Under the pieces are notes generated by a model. It was given only the letters and a program-made list of their open reading frames with translations. It had not been told where the DNA came from and did not search any database. From Cyclina sinensis (Eukaryota; Mollusca; Bivalvia; Venerida; Veneridae): a stretch of DNA of 64,000 nucleotides. Below are positions 1 through 12,900 of the stretch, in pieces. The stretch is from positions 43,745,134 through 43,809,133 of the forward strand of contig JAAONU010000001.1 of the NCBI GenBank assembly GCA_012932295.1, written 5' to 3'. Position 1 is the first letter of the stretch. Each line of letters opens with the position of its first letter. The translations under genes and the position numbers were made by a program.

Positions 1-355
1 TTGAAGGAACTTATTTTAAAAAAGCTTTGATTTGATATACTTTTTTTTTCTCTCAAAAGAACAAATCTGCTTGTATAAGTTGTTAAAATGGAAGGCGCTG
101 AATGATTGTTAGCATGCTACAGAACTATAGTGAATGCTGCAAGACCCTTTGCAGAATGTTGTACCTTTCAGTAAAAAAAATGATTAAGATATTATTTAAA
201 GATGGAGAGATACTTCTATAGATCTGATACAATTTTCATTTAGGGCTTGCAAAAAAATGAATTTACCTGTTTTTTGTCAATGTTTCATGAGTAAAATTTA
301 AGATAATTCATGCAATGTTCTGTTTGAAAAGAAAAAGAACCTTAATTGGTTTCAG

Positions 356-3300
356 GCTAGCATTACAACTCACCTGCAGACAGTGTCACTGGTGGAGAAT
401 GCACGAACAGACCCTGTCAGATTAGCAGAGCTGGCTCAGTTTTACCATTCTGATGTGAGAAGATGCCTTGTAGCCCTTCAATTCCTGCTGGAATCAGGAG
501 GTGGACACAGTACCTCTAACAAAATTATACAGACCTTAGAAAATTCTAAAAACATTGTGGATACTCTAGGATTGGAAGCTGAAAACTCTCAGAGCACTTC
601 ACTCACAAATACTTGTGTTACATTAAATACAGAGACAAAATTTAGTGCTGAAGTGAAAAGTGAAAGTAGTCGAGATGTAAACAGTGATGATGACTTTGTG
701 GCGATAAAGCCATTGAAGAAAAGAAGACGTGTTTTAGAGGATGACAATTCTAATTCTGTGGATTCTTGTTTACAAGTCACAGTACAAAAGTCAGTAGAAG
801 TCTCTATGTTACAGGATAGTGTAGAGGCTAAGAATTACCCTCTGTTACATAATATAGGACTAGAGTCATTCCTGAACAACACAGAACTTTCCTTGGAAGA
901 TTCTATCACTCAGGGATTAAAGGTTGGTCTGTTAAAATGTCCTTCCCTGGATAAACATTTGTATTGACTAAAATTATACAAGGAAGCAAATACAGTGGTA
1001 AAATAAGTTTGATTTGAACAAGTGAACTAACGTTTTCGAAGTTTCACTGACTAGTTCCTTCTTTCTTAAGTTTGATTTAATACCAGATGAAATGTACCCA
1101 AGATTTGGGAAGAAACACTCCCTGTATAGTCATACTGGCATATCAAATAGTGATTGTCTGCATATGCACTTAGATGACAGTCTGATTTGGTGTTTCAGAT
1201 CAACTGTAAAAAGCATCATTGTGTTAATCAAATCAAAAATAGTATCACTAACAAGGTTGTAAAAGACTGGTTTAGTTGAGCAGACTCTATCACTAACAAG
1301 GTTGTAAAAGACTGGTTAAGTTGAGCAGACTCTTTCAGTGCATGTCTTAAACAATTTTTATGTGTCAAATAAATAAATCTCTCGGATGATAAAATTACAG
1401 TTTTTGTAGATCATGTTTTAATTCTATATTTTTGATTTTGTTACAGCTCAGGTCAGAGGCAAGACTTCAGGACATGATATATACATGTGGCTGTGTTAAG
1501 AGGATGTTAGATACAGATCTCTGTTACACCAACCTACCAATCTTGTTACCGTTTAAAACCACTGTGATGAACTCTGTACTTGCTGTGTCAAAAGACTGTG
1601 ATAAGGGTAAGACAAAGATGAGACAAAGAATACGAATACAGAGTGATTTATATGACAGTGAAGCTTCCAATGATAGTGCAGATGTTGGAAAATTGGAAGA
1701 AAATCTTACTGAAGAAAGTGTAAGTGCTACAACAAAATCTGAAAATATGACGAAAGGAAATAAGTTGGAAAATTTATGCTTAGCAAAAAGCTTGTCTTGT
1801 TTCGCAAGATTTTATGACACAATGTCATCATTGGATGTGTTGGAAACTAGAGAGAAAATGAAAGTTGGTGACAAAATACAGACCATACAAGGTAGAGATG
1901 TGAAAGGAACACTTGTTTCAGGGGTAGAGAATGAGTTACCTGCATTCAGGCCTCATTGTGAACCGGGTCTTGATACATTTAGGGAATATAGCTCAGAGAT
2001 TGAAGTCAGGACAATGTGTCAATTGTATAATAAGACAGATGTTGTGAAGGATGAGATGGAAAAGTTATGTATAGAAGACGAGGCATTTGAGGACAATTTT
2101 ATACTGCCAGTAAGAAGACAGAGTGATCATTTTACACTGGTTGATAATAGCTGTATCAGGTAAGTTTAAATGATTTACAGACTTTGTTGTGGTGTTTAAC
2201 AAGCACTTTCATTTTTGTAAACCATTTCATCCGTTTGAGTGAAAGGGAAGTTTAATATAAGTAAAAGCAAATTATCAGGGCACACCACTTGAATGTAAAT
2301 GCACTTTATGCAAGAATTGCATCATTTATTCTTCAAAAAGTGGGAAATTTCAGATGTGCAAACTCTACATAGCCTTTTCACCATCCACTAAGGTTTGTCA
2401 AAATTTGTTGTCTTGTATGTGGGATGATAATGTTATTGCTTTATTCAAAGGTTAAAATACTATGTCTTGTTACACTTTGTTTCAGTGTGCCAGCTGATTA
2501 TCGAAGGGCGTGTGACAATACTGTAGATAATCTACCTCTGGTCTCCCAGTCTCACCTCAGGACAATACATCTAGAATACCTACCACCCCTCAGGGAAATC
2601 TGCAGAACTGAACAATGTAGACAAATAACAAACACAAAAAGAAGGTAAGTTGAAAGAAAACTTTGTGATGCAAATATATATACATGTATGTAAGTTTTTG
2701 TCGTGCTGTAGTAGTAAAGTATCAGAGTTGTGTTGAATAATCATTTATGACTAGTTCTTAAGCTTTTGATTGTGTATTCACTTCTGTACTAAGATAATAC
2801 AGAGATGCCAAAATCAATCTCTGTCTGGAATTTTCTGTAAGCAAAATTGAGACAAGTTACAATGAAGAGAATGAATGAAAAGAATGAGAAAAAAGATCAT
2901 AATTATGACTAATCCTCATCACCAACCACAACCATCACCATAAACATACCCACCAGACCCATGCAGCTACTATCACCACCACTACCATAAACATACCCAC
3001 CAGACCCATGCAGCTACTATCACCACCACCACCATAAACATACCCACCAGACCCATGCACCTATCACCACCACCACCATAAACATACCCACCAGACCCAT
3101 GCAGCTACTATCACCACCATCACCCTAATCAGACCCATGCAGCTACTATCACCACCACCACCATAAACATACCCACTAGACCCATGCAGCTACTATCACC
3201 ACCATAAACATACCCACCAGACCCATGCAGCTACTATCACCACCATCACCCTAATCATACCCACCAGACCCATGCAGCTACTATCACCACCACCACCCTA

Positions 3301-5909
3301 AACATACCCACCAGACCCATGCAGCTACTATCACCACCACCACCCTAAACATACTCACCAGACCCATGCAGCTACTATCACCACCACCACCCTAAACATA
3401 CCCATCAGACCCATGCAGCTACTATCACCACCACCACACTAAACATACCCACCAGACCCATGCAGCTACTATCACCACCATCACCCTAATCATACCTACC
3501 AGACTCATGCAGCTACTATCACCACCACCACCATAAACATACTCACCAGACCCATGCAGCTACTACCATCACCATAAACATACTCACCAGACCCATGCAG
3601 CTACTATCACCACCATCACCATAAACATACTCACCAGACCCATGCAGCTACTATCACCACCACCACCCTAATCATACTCACCAGACCCATGCAGCTACTA
3701 TCACCACCATAAACATACCCACCAGACCCATGCAGCTACTATCACCATATCACCATAAACATACCCACCAGACCCATGCAGCTACTATCACCATATCACC
3801 ATAAACATACTCACCAGACCCATGCAGCTACTATCACCACCATAAACATACTCACCAGACCCATGCAGCTACTATCACCTTCATCACCATAAACATACTC
3901 ACCAGACCCATGCAGCTACTATCACCATATCACCATAAACATACTCACCAGACCCATGCAGCTACTATCACCACCACCACCATAAACATACCCACCAGAC
4001 CCATGCAGCTACTATCACCATATCACCATAAACATACCCACCAGACCCATGCAGCTACTATCACCATATCACCATAAACATACTCACCAGACCCATGCAG
4101 CTACTATCACCACCATAAACATACTCACCAGACCCATGCAGGTACTATCACCACCATAAACATACCCACCAGACCCATGCAGCTACTATCACCACCATAA
4201 ACATACTCACCAGACCCGTGCAGCTACTATCACCACCACCACCATAAACATACCCACCAGACCCATGCAGCTACTATCACCATATCACCATAAACATACC
4301 CACCAGACCCATACAGCTACTATTACCACCATAAACATACTCACCAGACCCATGCAGCTACTATCACCTCCATCACCATTAACATTCTCACCAGACCCAT
4401 GCAGCTACTGTCACCACCACCACCATAAACATACCCACCAGACCCATGCAGCTACTATCACCACCACCATAAACATACCCACCAGACCCATGCAGCTACT
4501 ATCACCACCACCACCCTAAACATACCCACCAGACCCATGCAGCTACTATCACCACAACCACCCTAAACATACCCACCAGACCCATGCAGCTACTATCACC
4601 ACCATCACCAAAAACATACCCACCAGACCCATGCAGCTACTATCACCACCATTACCATAAACATACTCACCAGACCCATGCAGCTACTACCATCACCATA
4701 AACATACTCACCAGACCCATGCAGCTACTATCACCACCATCACCAAAAACATACCCACCAGACCCATGCAGCTACTATCACCACCATCACCAAAAACATA
4801 CCCACCAGACCCATGCAGCTACTATCACCACCATCACCAAAAACATACCCACCAGACCCATGCAGCTACTATCACCACCATCACCAAAAACATACCCACC
4901 AGACCCATGCAGCTACTGTCACCACCATCACCAAAAACATACCCACCAGACCCATGCAGCTACTATCACCACCATTACCATAAACATACTCATGAGACCC
5001 ATGCAGCTACTACCATCACCATAAACATACCCACCAGACCCATGCAGCTACTATCACCACCATCACCAAAAACATACCCACCAGACCCATGCAGCTACTA
5101 TCACCACCATCACCAAAAACATACCCACCAGACCCATGCAGCTACTATCACCACCATTACCATAAACATACTCACCAGACCCATGCAGCTACTATCACCA
5201 CCACCACCCTAAACATCACCACCACCACCCTAAACATACCCACCAGACCCATGCAGCTACTATCACCACCATCACCAAAAACATACTCACCAGACCTACG
5301 CACATATTAACATCCTCCTCACACAAGAATGTGATGAAATGTGGTGTAATATTAAGACATTTTTCTCTGAATAAGATAGAAACAAGTCATTCTAATCATG
5401 TATTTTCTTAACTTTCTTAACTTTATTTCTTTTTGTTGTGAAATTGCCCACACGTATTGAACTCTTAAAGTACGATTAACATGTCAGTCAATCTGTTTAA
5501 AATATACACAAAAAGCCTACAAGTATATGTTGTGTAAGATGTGTATTTATATGTATGCATATGTGTATATGTATATGTATATACATATGTGTGTGTGTGT
5601 GTGTGTGTTATTAGTGTATATCTGTAACTTTTTGAATGTATTGTAAATATGTTTATGTGATTAATTATGTCATACTTTTCTCATGATTGTTAATCTCTAC
5701 CGCCGTTCATTGTAACAACGTATTGGCGTTGAACATGTATATGTTTGTGCCAAATAAAATATTGAATTGAATTGAATTGAATTGAATTATCCTTTTTATA
5801 CTAATCCGAATATGCCATTATATGTTTCAGGTTTCACCACTACTTGAACAGTATCACACTGCCACTGAAAGATAGAACGATCTCAACACTAGCAACAACA
5901 TTTGTTTAA
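356..5909 (+). CDS. ATAD5: ATAD5/Elg1-like protein, C-terminal part (4 exons, 5'-truncated by the window)
   Basis: Exons 356-922, 1447-2159, 2486-2644 and 5831-5909, all with AG/GT borders (donors gttggt, gtaagt, gtaagt). Phases agree and the joined frame is 1,518 nt, 505 residues plus TAA. Exon 1 opens in frame after an acceptor at 354-355. It holds LVENARTDPVRLAELAQFY and SDVRRCLVALQFLLESGGG, the end of the AAA+/RFC collar region typical of ATAD5. A basic PLKKRRR stretch (near residue 120) could be an NLS. Exon 3 ends with YLPPLREICRTEQ followed by KRRFHHYL, matching the conserved C-terminus of animal ATAD5 (YLP.LR.IC.SE...KRRF.HYL). Known family role: large subunit of an alternative RFC clamp unloader that removes PCNA from DNA in the nucleus. 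The middle (exon 2 and early exon 3) is Ser/Asp-rich and poorly conserved. The ATPase core must lie upstream of the window. Confidence 0.88.
1244..1333. repeat. 45-bp tandem duplication in ATAD5 intron
   Basis: Two adjacent, almost identical 45-bp copies beginning atcactaacaaggttg, at 1244-1288 and 1289-1333, inside the intron between the first two visible exons. No coding potential. Confidence 0.8.
2920..5306. repeat. 2.4-kb minisatellite in the last ATAD5 intron
   Basis: About fifty copies of a unit of roughly 40-50 bp. The constant part contains CACCAGACCCATGCAGCTAC and the variable part is a CAC/CAT triplet run plus a TAAACATAC or AAAACATAC segment. Unit length varies through gain or loss of CAC/CAT triplets. 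The + strand is almost G-free. Long open frames rich in His, Thr and Pro across it are a by-product of the repeat. Confidence 0.97.
5553..5609. repeat. Microsatellite (TATG/GT)n
   Basis: An alternating gtatatgtatat tract runs into (GT)11 or so. It lies in the ATAD5 intron just downstream of the minisatellite. Confidence 0.85.
5690..5789 (+). mobile_element. Probable 3' tail of a non-LTR retrotransposon
   Basis: The sequence gtgccaaataaaatattg is followed by at least five copies of TTGAA (5761-5789), with no poly(A). A short polyadenylation-like motif followed by a short tandem repeat tail is typical of LINE 3' ends in the L2/CR1/RTE sort. No reverse transcriptase is visible upstream, so this would be a severely 5'-truncated copy. 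The left boundary is a guess. Confidence 0.5.
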
Positions 5910-6480
5910 TGGTTGCCAAGCACACACTTCTCACCTGTCTCTCTTTATAGAAATCTTATATCTGATAGGTGGTCGAAGGCAGCATTTCCTTGGCATTAAA
6001 GTTATATTTATTTTTTCACATAACCTAATCTTTTTTTGTAAGAAACTTGTTTTAAGTGGTCTCATTTAGAGAGGAATGCTGTGTTACAAGTGCATCTTTA
6101 TCAGTGGCCAAAATGCCCTCATTGCTTTTAACATATTTTGAGACTGTTTTGCAAGTTACTGCCAGGATGTTTAAACAGTTGCCATATAAGTATAAAATAC
6201 TTTAGTTTTAATCCCAGATTTATCTTCAGTATAGAATTAAAATATTATTTTTGTGAACACAAACTAGTCTAATATATGTTATATTTTTAGATTTGATTTC
6301 TACTAGACTCAGTGATTATACATGATTCTTCAGTTCCATATGAAACAGTAGAACTTTGAAAATAAATTATTATAAAATGCTGTTTGTCGCTGTGGAAAAT
6401 GACAGAAACAAAACTGCTTGATAACTCTCTGATTGTGAATAGATGCAATCAATAAATACTTTTCCGAACAGGTTAAATAG
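5910..6480 (+). other. ATAD5-like 3' UTR and candidate poly(A) signals
   Basis: Non-coding AT-rich sequence after the stop. AATAAA occurs at 6361-6366 and 6451-6456. The second is followed by a GT-rich stretch (about 6503-6535), the usual downstream element, so cleavage near 6,470-6,490 is the best guess. Confidence 0.5.
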
Positions 6481-6539
6481 CTTTATTGCATGCAAAACTC
6501 AATTGTTGTGTGTGTTTATTGTTCTGTGACTGTAACAGT

Positions 6540-7720
6540 AAGTAGGAAAATGATTTTTCATTGACAGTATTGACAGTATGTGTTTCACAGTAAAAATATT
6601 CTTTGTAAGGTCCAGTAAAATATTTATCCCGCCCCAGTAAGGCACTCCCAGAGTTGACCAGTGCCCTTCAGTTTATTTGACTGGAAACGATCCCCCTATA
6701 TGAAAAGGCCATCCATGATAGAACTTCTTTATTTTGCCTTCCAGGTGTGAGATTAATGTTTTACTGGAATTGCACTAAGATACTCATCATCAACTTCTGT
6801 GTTAGAAAATATTTTAATCCCTGAAAAGTTGATAAATTATCGGTTAGAAACAAGTTTATTTCTAATTGGTACATGTATTGATTTTCATTATTGTGATAAT
6901 GCTTTTGTATAGAAAGGTACATAAACACAGAAAATGGCAGCAGTTTCAGTACTCTTTATATTGTATAGTAAATAGTTTAAGTCATTGATGACTGTGGAAT
7001 TTAGAAGCATTCTTGTTGGATGAAATATTTATAAAATATGCATGTTTTTTGTGATTAATTTGTAAAAAAATGGATTTTTGTTTGTGTTTTTAATCATGTA
7101 AAGTAATAATTTTCTATATCTTTAATAATATTTATTTTTGGATTTTGTGATTGGAAGTAAATTATAAACCAATATGTTTTTGTTATCTTTAAGTTGAAAA
7201 GAAATAGAATTAAGTGTGCAGCCTTCATAGTTATAGATACTCTAGAGCACCCCAATGGATTAAACAGTCCTTGATACCTTCAACAGTCAGTCCTGCTGAC
7301 TTGCAGTTCGGGTATCAATTGTTCTTGGTATGTAAAGATACCTCTCCAATGTAAGAAACTTCTGATTTACTGGTATACATTGTAGCTGATGTAAGTAGTA
7401 TAGCTGGAGTCGAGAACTGTAAGGAGTCGACAATCCAGTCTCTTAAACCACTTCATAGTTTACACCTAGTTACCAAGTTGTTTGGCAAAGTACCCCAGAA
7501 AAATTCAACCTCATAATCACCAGCCAAATGGCATTGTTATGAAATACCAAATGGACATGGGAGTTTTTTGCCTCGGGTTTTCTATGCTTAAAGAGCTTGG
7601 CCTGAAAATACTTCAACGACCAAATCCTAAGTACCATTGTGGCCTGCCATTTGTAAAAAAGTTATGTACCAATCCAACAATTTATACCAAGCATTGTGTT
7701 TGACAGAATTTATATAAGTT
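6540..7720. other. Intergenic, no gene seen
   Basis: AT-rich sequence with no exon-like frame, family match or repeat array that I can support. Confidence 0.5.
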
Positions 7721-8105
7721 CAATGAGGGACATTCCTGATAAGAAATTATCTCCCTTACTCAGATAACATCAAAGGTAGACCAAATAGTACATTGGTCCT
7801 TTCAGTTGGAATCCTCTGACTTTTTTCCTTGTTTCTAATTGTGATGGTCTTGGCTTTTAGATGTGAAAACTGCCACTTACATATAAAATAAAAAGTTAGG
7901 ATAATAAAAAACAAAGATAATGGTGTTAACAAAACATGTTGCTAAACTTAATGTGTAATCTGACTACCACTGTTGCAAATAATAAGGTTTAATTATCACC
8001 ATACCAAAACAGAAAATAGCGATAAAAGCAGAGGAGTCCAAATGGAAGGACCAATGTAATATCAGTGAGTATTCAGGGTAGATAATCCACTTATGTCCCC
8101 CATTG
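7721..8105. mobile_element. 385-bp MITE, copy 1 (family repeated at 29,950)
   Basis: The ends are inverted: the left begins caatgagggacattcctg and the right, reverse-complemented, begins caatgggggacataagtg. Imperfect inversion continues for about 90 bp. The same sequence recurs at 29,950-30,344 at high identity. Flanks are gtt and gtg, so a 3-bp target duplication is not clean here. No coding capacity. The superfamily is not recognised from the ends. Confidence 0.85.
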
Positions 8106-9992
8106 GTGTGCCAGTCCAGAATTGACTAAAATGACTGCAGGAAGTTATGTTCGTACTTGTATAAGGTAAAGAACGCATTTTAATTTTTTTCCTATATTTA
8201 GACGTTGAAAAAGTTCATTTCAAATCGCTATAAATATATAAACACTAAAATGTACGGAAATTCGTTTATCTGTTTACATAGAATTTTTGACTGATACCTT
8301 GACATTGGGTAATGATTCATTTATATAATTTAGAAGGAAGTGGAATCCCCTTAATTTTAGGGTATGCATCTTTAACAAGAACTTAAACATTGGGGTTACA
8401 AGTTATGCCGGACTATTTTTTTTTTTATTTTTTTTTTTTGAAAGAAAAAAAATTACCAGCTCTTTTTGATCTTTTCAAGCAAGCAACACAAATTAACGAA
8501 ACTACTAGTACTTGATGCTTGTAGAACTTAAAGTAAGGGAAGAGACCAGAAATTAAACTAACTGTAGCAAGTCGAATCTCTTTAAACATTCAACATATTT
8601 AGACACAAATCATAATTTAAATCCTTTCATGAATATAAATCAAGCTGGGATAAACAAGATAAAGTACAAAGCAGTAGCGCAGACATCGCTTTTCATCAAC
8701 ATTATTTGTAGTACCAAATTAACTTAATAATGGCATTTATGGTTTGCTAAATAGTCCGAAGCGCTCCGCATCTGATTTATTGAACGCGACACGGAGGTTA
8801 CAGGGATAAATAGATGGCGCAGCAGCCCACTGGAAGACGCAAACGATGTTCACAGACCAATAATCAATAAATAAATGTGTCTCGATCAGTGCGAAAATGG
8901 AAAACTCCGAGAGAAGATCTAGTTTGTGTATTGATCAATCTGTGAAACACAAACATATAGAGTAAAATGATAATTATACCTTTTTTAACACGTTTTGTTT
9001 TTACTGTAAAAAGTTGGTATCTCTGATTTCTGTAAAAAGGACATTAGGAGTAATCTGGTAAGTCATTCTTAAAAGTCAGTCTTTATTTCTTGAACGTATG
9101 TGATAGAAGTGTATGATTCAGATATATTCTACTGTCAGCTTCGATAATAACTGAGGGAGAGTTGACTGACTCATCTAGAGTATTGTGTACATGTTATTTT
9201 TTCATATACACACATACAAATTAAGTTTTACATTCGAATGGTTATCATTAGTATTTTAAGAATACTTTTGCTGAAATGTGGATACTAATTATACTTGATT
9301 CATTGTAATTTAATTTTTTTTCCATAGGTGTACATGTAATTTGATACGCGATATGTCCAAGTTTCTTTGATATTAACCGTCTTGAACAATATGCCTGAGA
9401 GCACAGGTTGAGGGGTATATATAGCGCCCGACTCCCAATCCAGAGGTCGCTGGTTCGAATCCGTACTGGTTTTTCACATTTCAGTGCGAATACTGGTTTG
9501 AAATCAGTTATTGATCAGGGTGAGTACAAGTCGGCACGAATTTTTGCTTCCTGATTGATGTATGATTTTTAACAACAAAAACATACGTAATTAAACAAAG
9601 CATTTACTTATGAGGAGATTAAGGAACCTTTAATTGGTTCTGGAAAACACTCAACTATAAATTAACACTTTTTTGTGCCTTTACAAGAATTCAAGCCTAT
9701 TACATTACAAATCGGATACATTACACAGGCGACTATGAAACGAGGTCCCAATCATTACTTTTCTGGTGCACAAAAATAGATTATGTAATTAAAAGTAATT
9801 ATGAGGGAACAATTCTAGTATTATGCGAAAATGAACAACTTTAATCATTATCGTCAGCATCCTGCCGCCAGCATTGTTGTCACGAAATATTTAGAAAATC
9901 AAACGTCTCTATATTGAATCACACTTTATATGACACATGTTACATAACTTTATATCATGATGGGTGCTTTTCTTTCTCACGTTTCTGTTCAG
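8106..9992. other. Region upstream of the BPI-like exons; no exon identified
   Basis: The first exons of the BPI-like gene (signal peptide and start of the barrel) should lie here or farther upstream, but I could not identify them. A GC-richer patch at 8,755-8,830 stands out in composition. Nothing else supportable except the tRNA-like segment at 9,405. Confidence 0.4.
9405..9472 (+). repeat. tRNA-like segment (SINE head or tRNA pseudogene)
   Basis: A clear B-box GGTTCGAATCC lies at the end and a degraded A-box-like region before it (gaggggtatatatagcgc), with GCCCGACTCCCAATCCAGAG between. The acceptor stem and A-box are poor, so a SINE head or dead tRNA is more likely than a working gene. 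Confidence 0.4.
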
Positions 9993-12900
9993 AAAATCAT
10001 GGAGAACCTACAGGATATGTTACTGGAGCACGTGGTGCCGGACCAGATTGGTCAAGTTGGCAAGATCCAGTACAGCTTCACTGAGTAAGTTTAAAATTTG
10101 AATCTTTTATATCATCAAAAATCTGGATATCTGATATAAAAGTTTGTAACATAATTTTTTGTATCCTTCACCTTGCTGACGGTAATTGATCAGGGCAGAT
10201 CATGGTCATTCAGCGACACCACGCAGTCTGATCATGGTCCTCAATGTTTGGAATTCTGTCAGTAGGTACCCGTATAAAACGAGTCCAGTGTGAAAGGAGG
10301 ACATGTCGATAAGGAATTATGTGTTCTGGATTATTCTGTCATGAAGACACTGTGGTATAAAGCTGGAGTGCCCGGGGGGGGGGGGGGGGGTGCACTCGCT
10401 ATATATTGGGTGGTGGGGAGGTTCTGACAAACGGGGGTATTTTTTTCATATTTTTGTCTACAATGGGGTATGTCATTTTTACTGTGTCTCTGAAGGGGTC
10501 TGTAAAATCTAGTCTCTAATGGGGTTATAATTAGCAAAGATAATTCTACCATGGCGTTGTAATTGAATCTTAATCATAGCAGGTCAGCATCTTTATTGGA
10601 TTATAACAGTACCCTGTCATTTTAGAGCTTATCTCATAATTATTATATAAATTACATCCCTTATCACAATCTCTAAGTATTGCACAGCAGAAAATAACAT
10701 CTGGAACAAACTACAAGCAGTCCATGTCATGCATATTGTCTTATATCCATTTACTTGACATGAAATGGACAAGGGTATTTATACATGTGCATGGAATAAT
10801 ATTAATCATTTTACCTCGAATTGCTCTGAAATTTTAAATGATATTTTTTTGTTGCTAAAATGGAATTTGGTATTCAGGTTAATAACCAACCTGTGCAAGC
10901 CACTGTTGTTGCACCACCCAGACAAGAAAGTGGTGAAAGACGGTCAATGAGAGCAAGGACTGTCTTTGAGTTTACGTCTTAATTTATCTTGTTGAAATAA
11001 AATTATGCTTCATACTGTCTTAAAATTTTATGATTTAAATGTATAAACACCTGAAAAAGGGGTGTATGATTTTGCATGTTGGTCTACAATGGGGTTTCTA
11101 AGATGCCTAAAAAGTCTACAATGGGGTTGCGTATTCAGGAAAAAGTAGTCTACAATGGGGTCGGTGTTCAAGACCTCTATCCGAACCCCCCCCCCCCCCC
11201 CCCCCCCCCCCGCCAAAATTTTTTCAAGTACCCCCCCCTCCCCCGGGCTGTAGTGGCTGGACATATGAGTCATGGATTCAAATCTAATCAGCAGACGATG
11301 ATCGTGAATTGGCCAGTTTAAAGATCAGAACTGCATAATGATTTCATCGGAAATAGATGAAATACATGTAGTTGTTAAATGAGTGAACAACTGATATGAG
11401 AGAATGTTAAATTGAACTTCCTGTATACAGCAAAGACCATGAGTATACAATATGAATATGTATGTTGATATATGTTTACACGTATTTTTCATTAGCACGT
11501 GGTATTATATGAACAATACACAACACAGCTGTCTCAATGTGTCTTTTCTCTGTTTACAAAACATTACCCTAGCTAGGGATCAGTGTCAGTCGGCCTTTTC
11601 TTTCACAGTATTAATGAGCTGGAAGTACAGACACGCATCATTGAACTCTGTGTCTGTTGATTGTTTTCAAAAATGCCATACCGTGACCCATTACTTTCAT
11701 TATACACACACTGCCGACTGGTAAGCTGGAGGGGCGGGCTATACTAGAATCCCTTTGTCGATCAATCGGGCGGTATGTCCGTCCCGAATCTTGTCCGGAC
11801 TCTTACTTCACTATAGATTGCCGGATTTTCAAAAACACTTGGCAGCTTTATTTGCATTGAGGAGAAGGTGTGTCGAGCACAAGAATTCCATACTGCTATT
11901 CAAAGTGAAAGTCGTATTTTAAGGTCAAAGGTCTAAACTAAGGCCTGCTTTTTTTTTGCCTGTCCTCTAATTACTCCATGGATCGAGGGATACTCAAGTA
12001 ACTTTGCACAGACTTTTGCCTTTAGGAGACGGTGTGTCGCGCGCAATAACCAGATTCTTACCACAAAGGTCAAGTTCTTACTTACATATCAAAGGTAGAC
12101 ATTGTGTGTTGTTTTGTTTGTCCAGGCCCAAATTTTGCCATGAATTGTAAGATACTCCGATAACTTAGGACATATCAATTAAATAGAGATGATATGTCGC
12201 GTACAACTAATAGGCCCCTTACTCAAAGGTCAAGGTAAAACTTAATTAATTCCATATTTCTCGTGTCTAGAGAGAAATTTAGAGAAGTTCTGAATAACAC
12301 ACTCATATAACGAGAAAAACCTAGCACAAAAAATAGTACTATTTTCATTTTTCTAGTTTTGTTTTCCTCGACCGCTACCTTTCAAGTTAATTGTTAACAT
12401 TTCAAAGGCTTGAATAAATCCTTTACAAAGAGACAACGCCACAGGATTCCGATAAAAGTTCATTCTGTTGTTCCTTTTCCGTTCATGTAAATTCAAATGA
12501 CATGTTTGAAGCAATTTCCTTTTGTAAGAAGTGTTTATGTGGCACAAAACCTTGACATCGACCCTGACACCGTTTATGTTGCGGTTTAACATTGTTGTCA
12601 TAAGCAGACAGATGCAATCAGAAACTGGATATTTGAGGCATTTTATAAAACAAGATGGCAGCGAGTTATTAAATTTGATTTTGTTTAAAGCATGGCAATT
12701 ACTTTGAAACAAAGAAAATCAAATTTTACAAACAACTTGTCCAATGCATCGTTGTGAATATTTAGACATTCTGTGAATTGGAAGTAATAAAAGACTTATT
12801 TTACCTCAAAGACATGTATAAATATACTCTACAGTATAGTTAGTAGTAAATAAATATTAAGCTTTACTTTATAGAAGAAACGTTTTTTTCCAAATGAAGA

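Noticed and set aside
4265..5310. His/Thr/Pro-rich open frames of 70-150 codons
   Set aside because: They are frames through the minisatellite in the ATAD5 intron; the unit avoids stops in several frames by chance.
11028..11321. Overlapping 81-codon frames with poly-Gly or poly-Pro
   Set aside because: Produced by the C26 run and neighbouring C-rich sequence.
12353..12712. 119-codon minus-strand open frame
   Set aside because: Composition is like that of surrounding intron sequence; no motif or conserved pattern seen.
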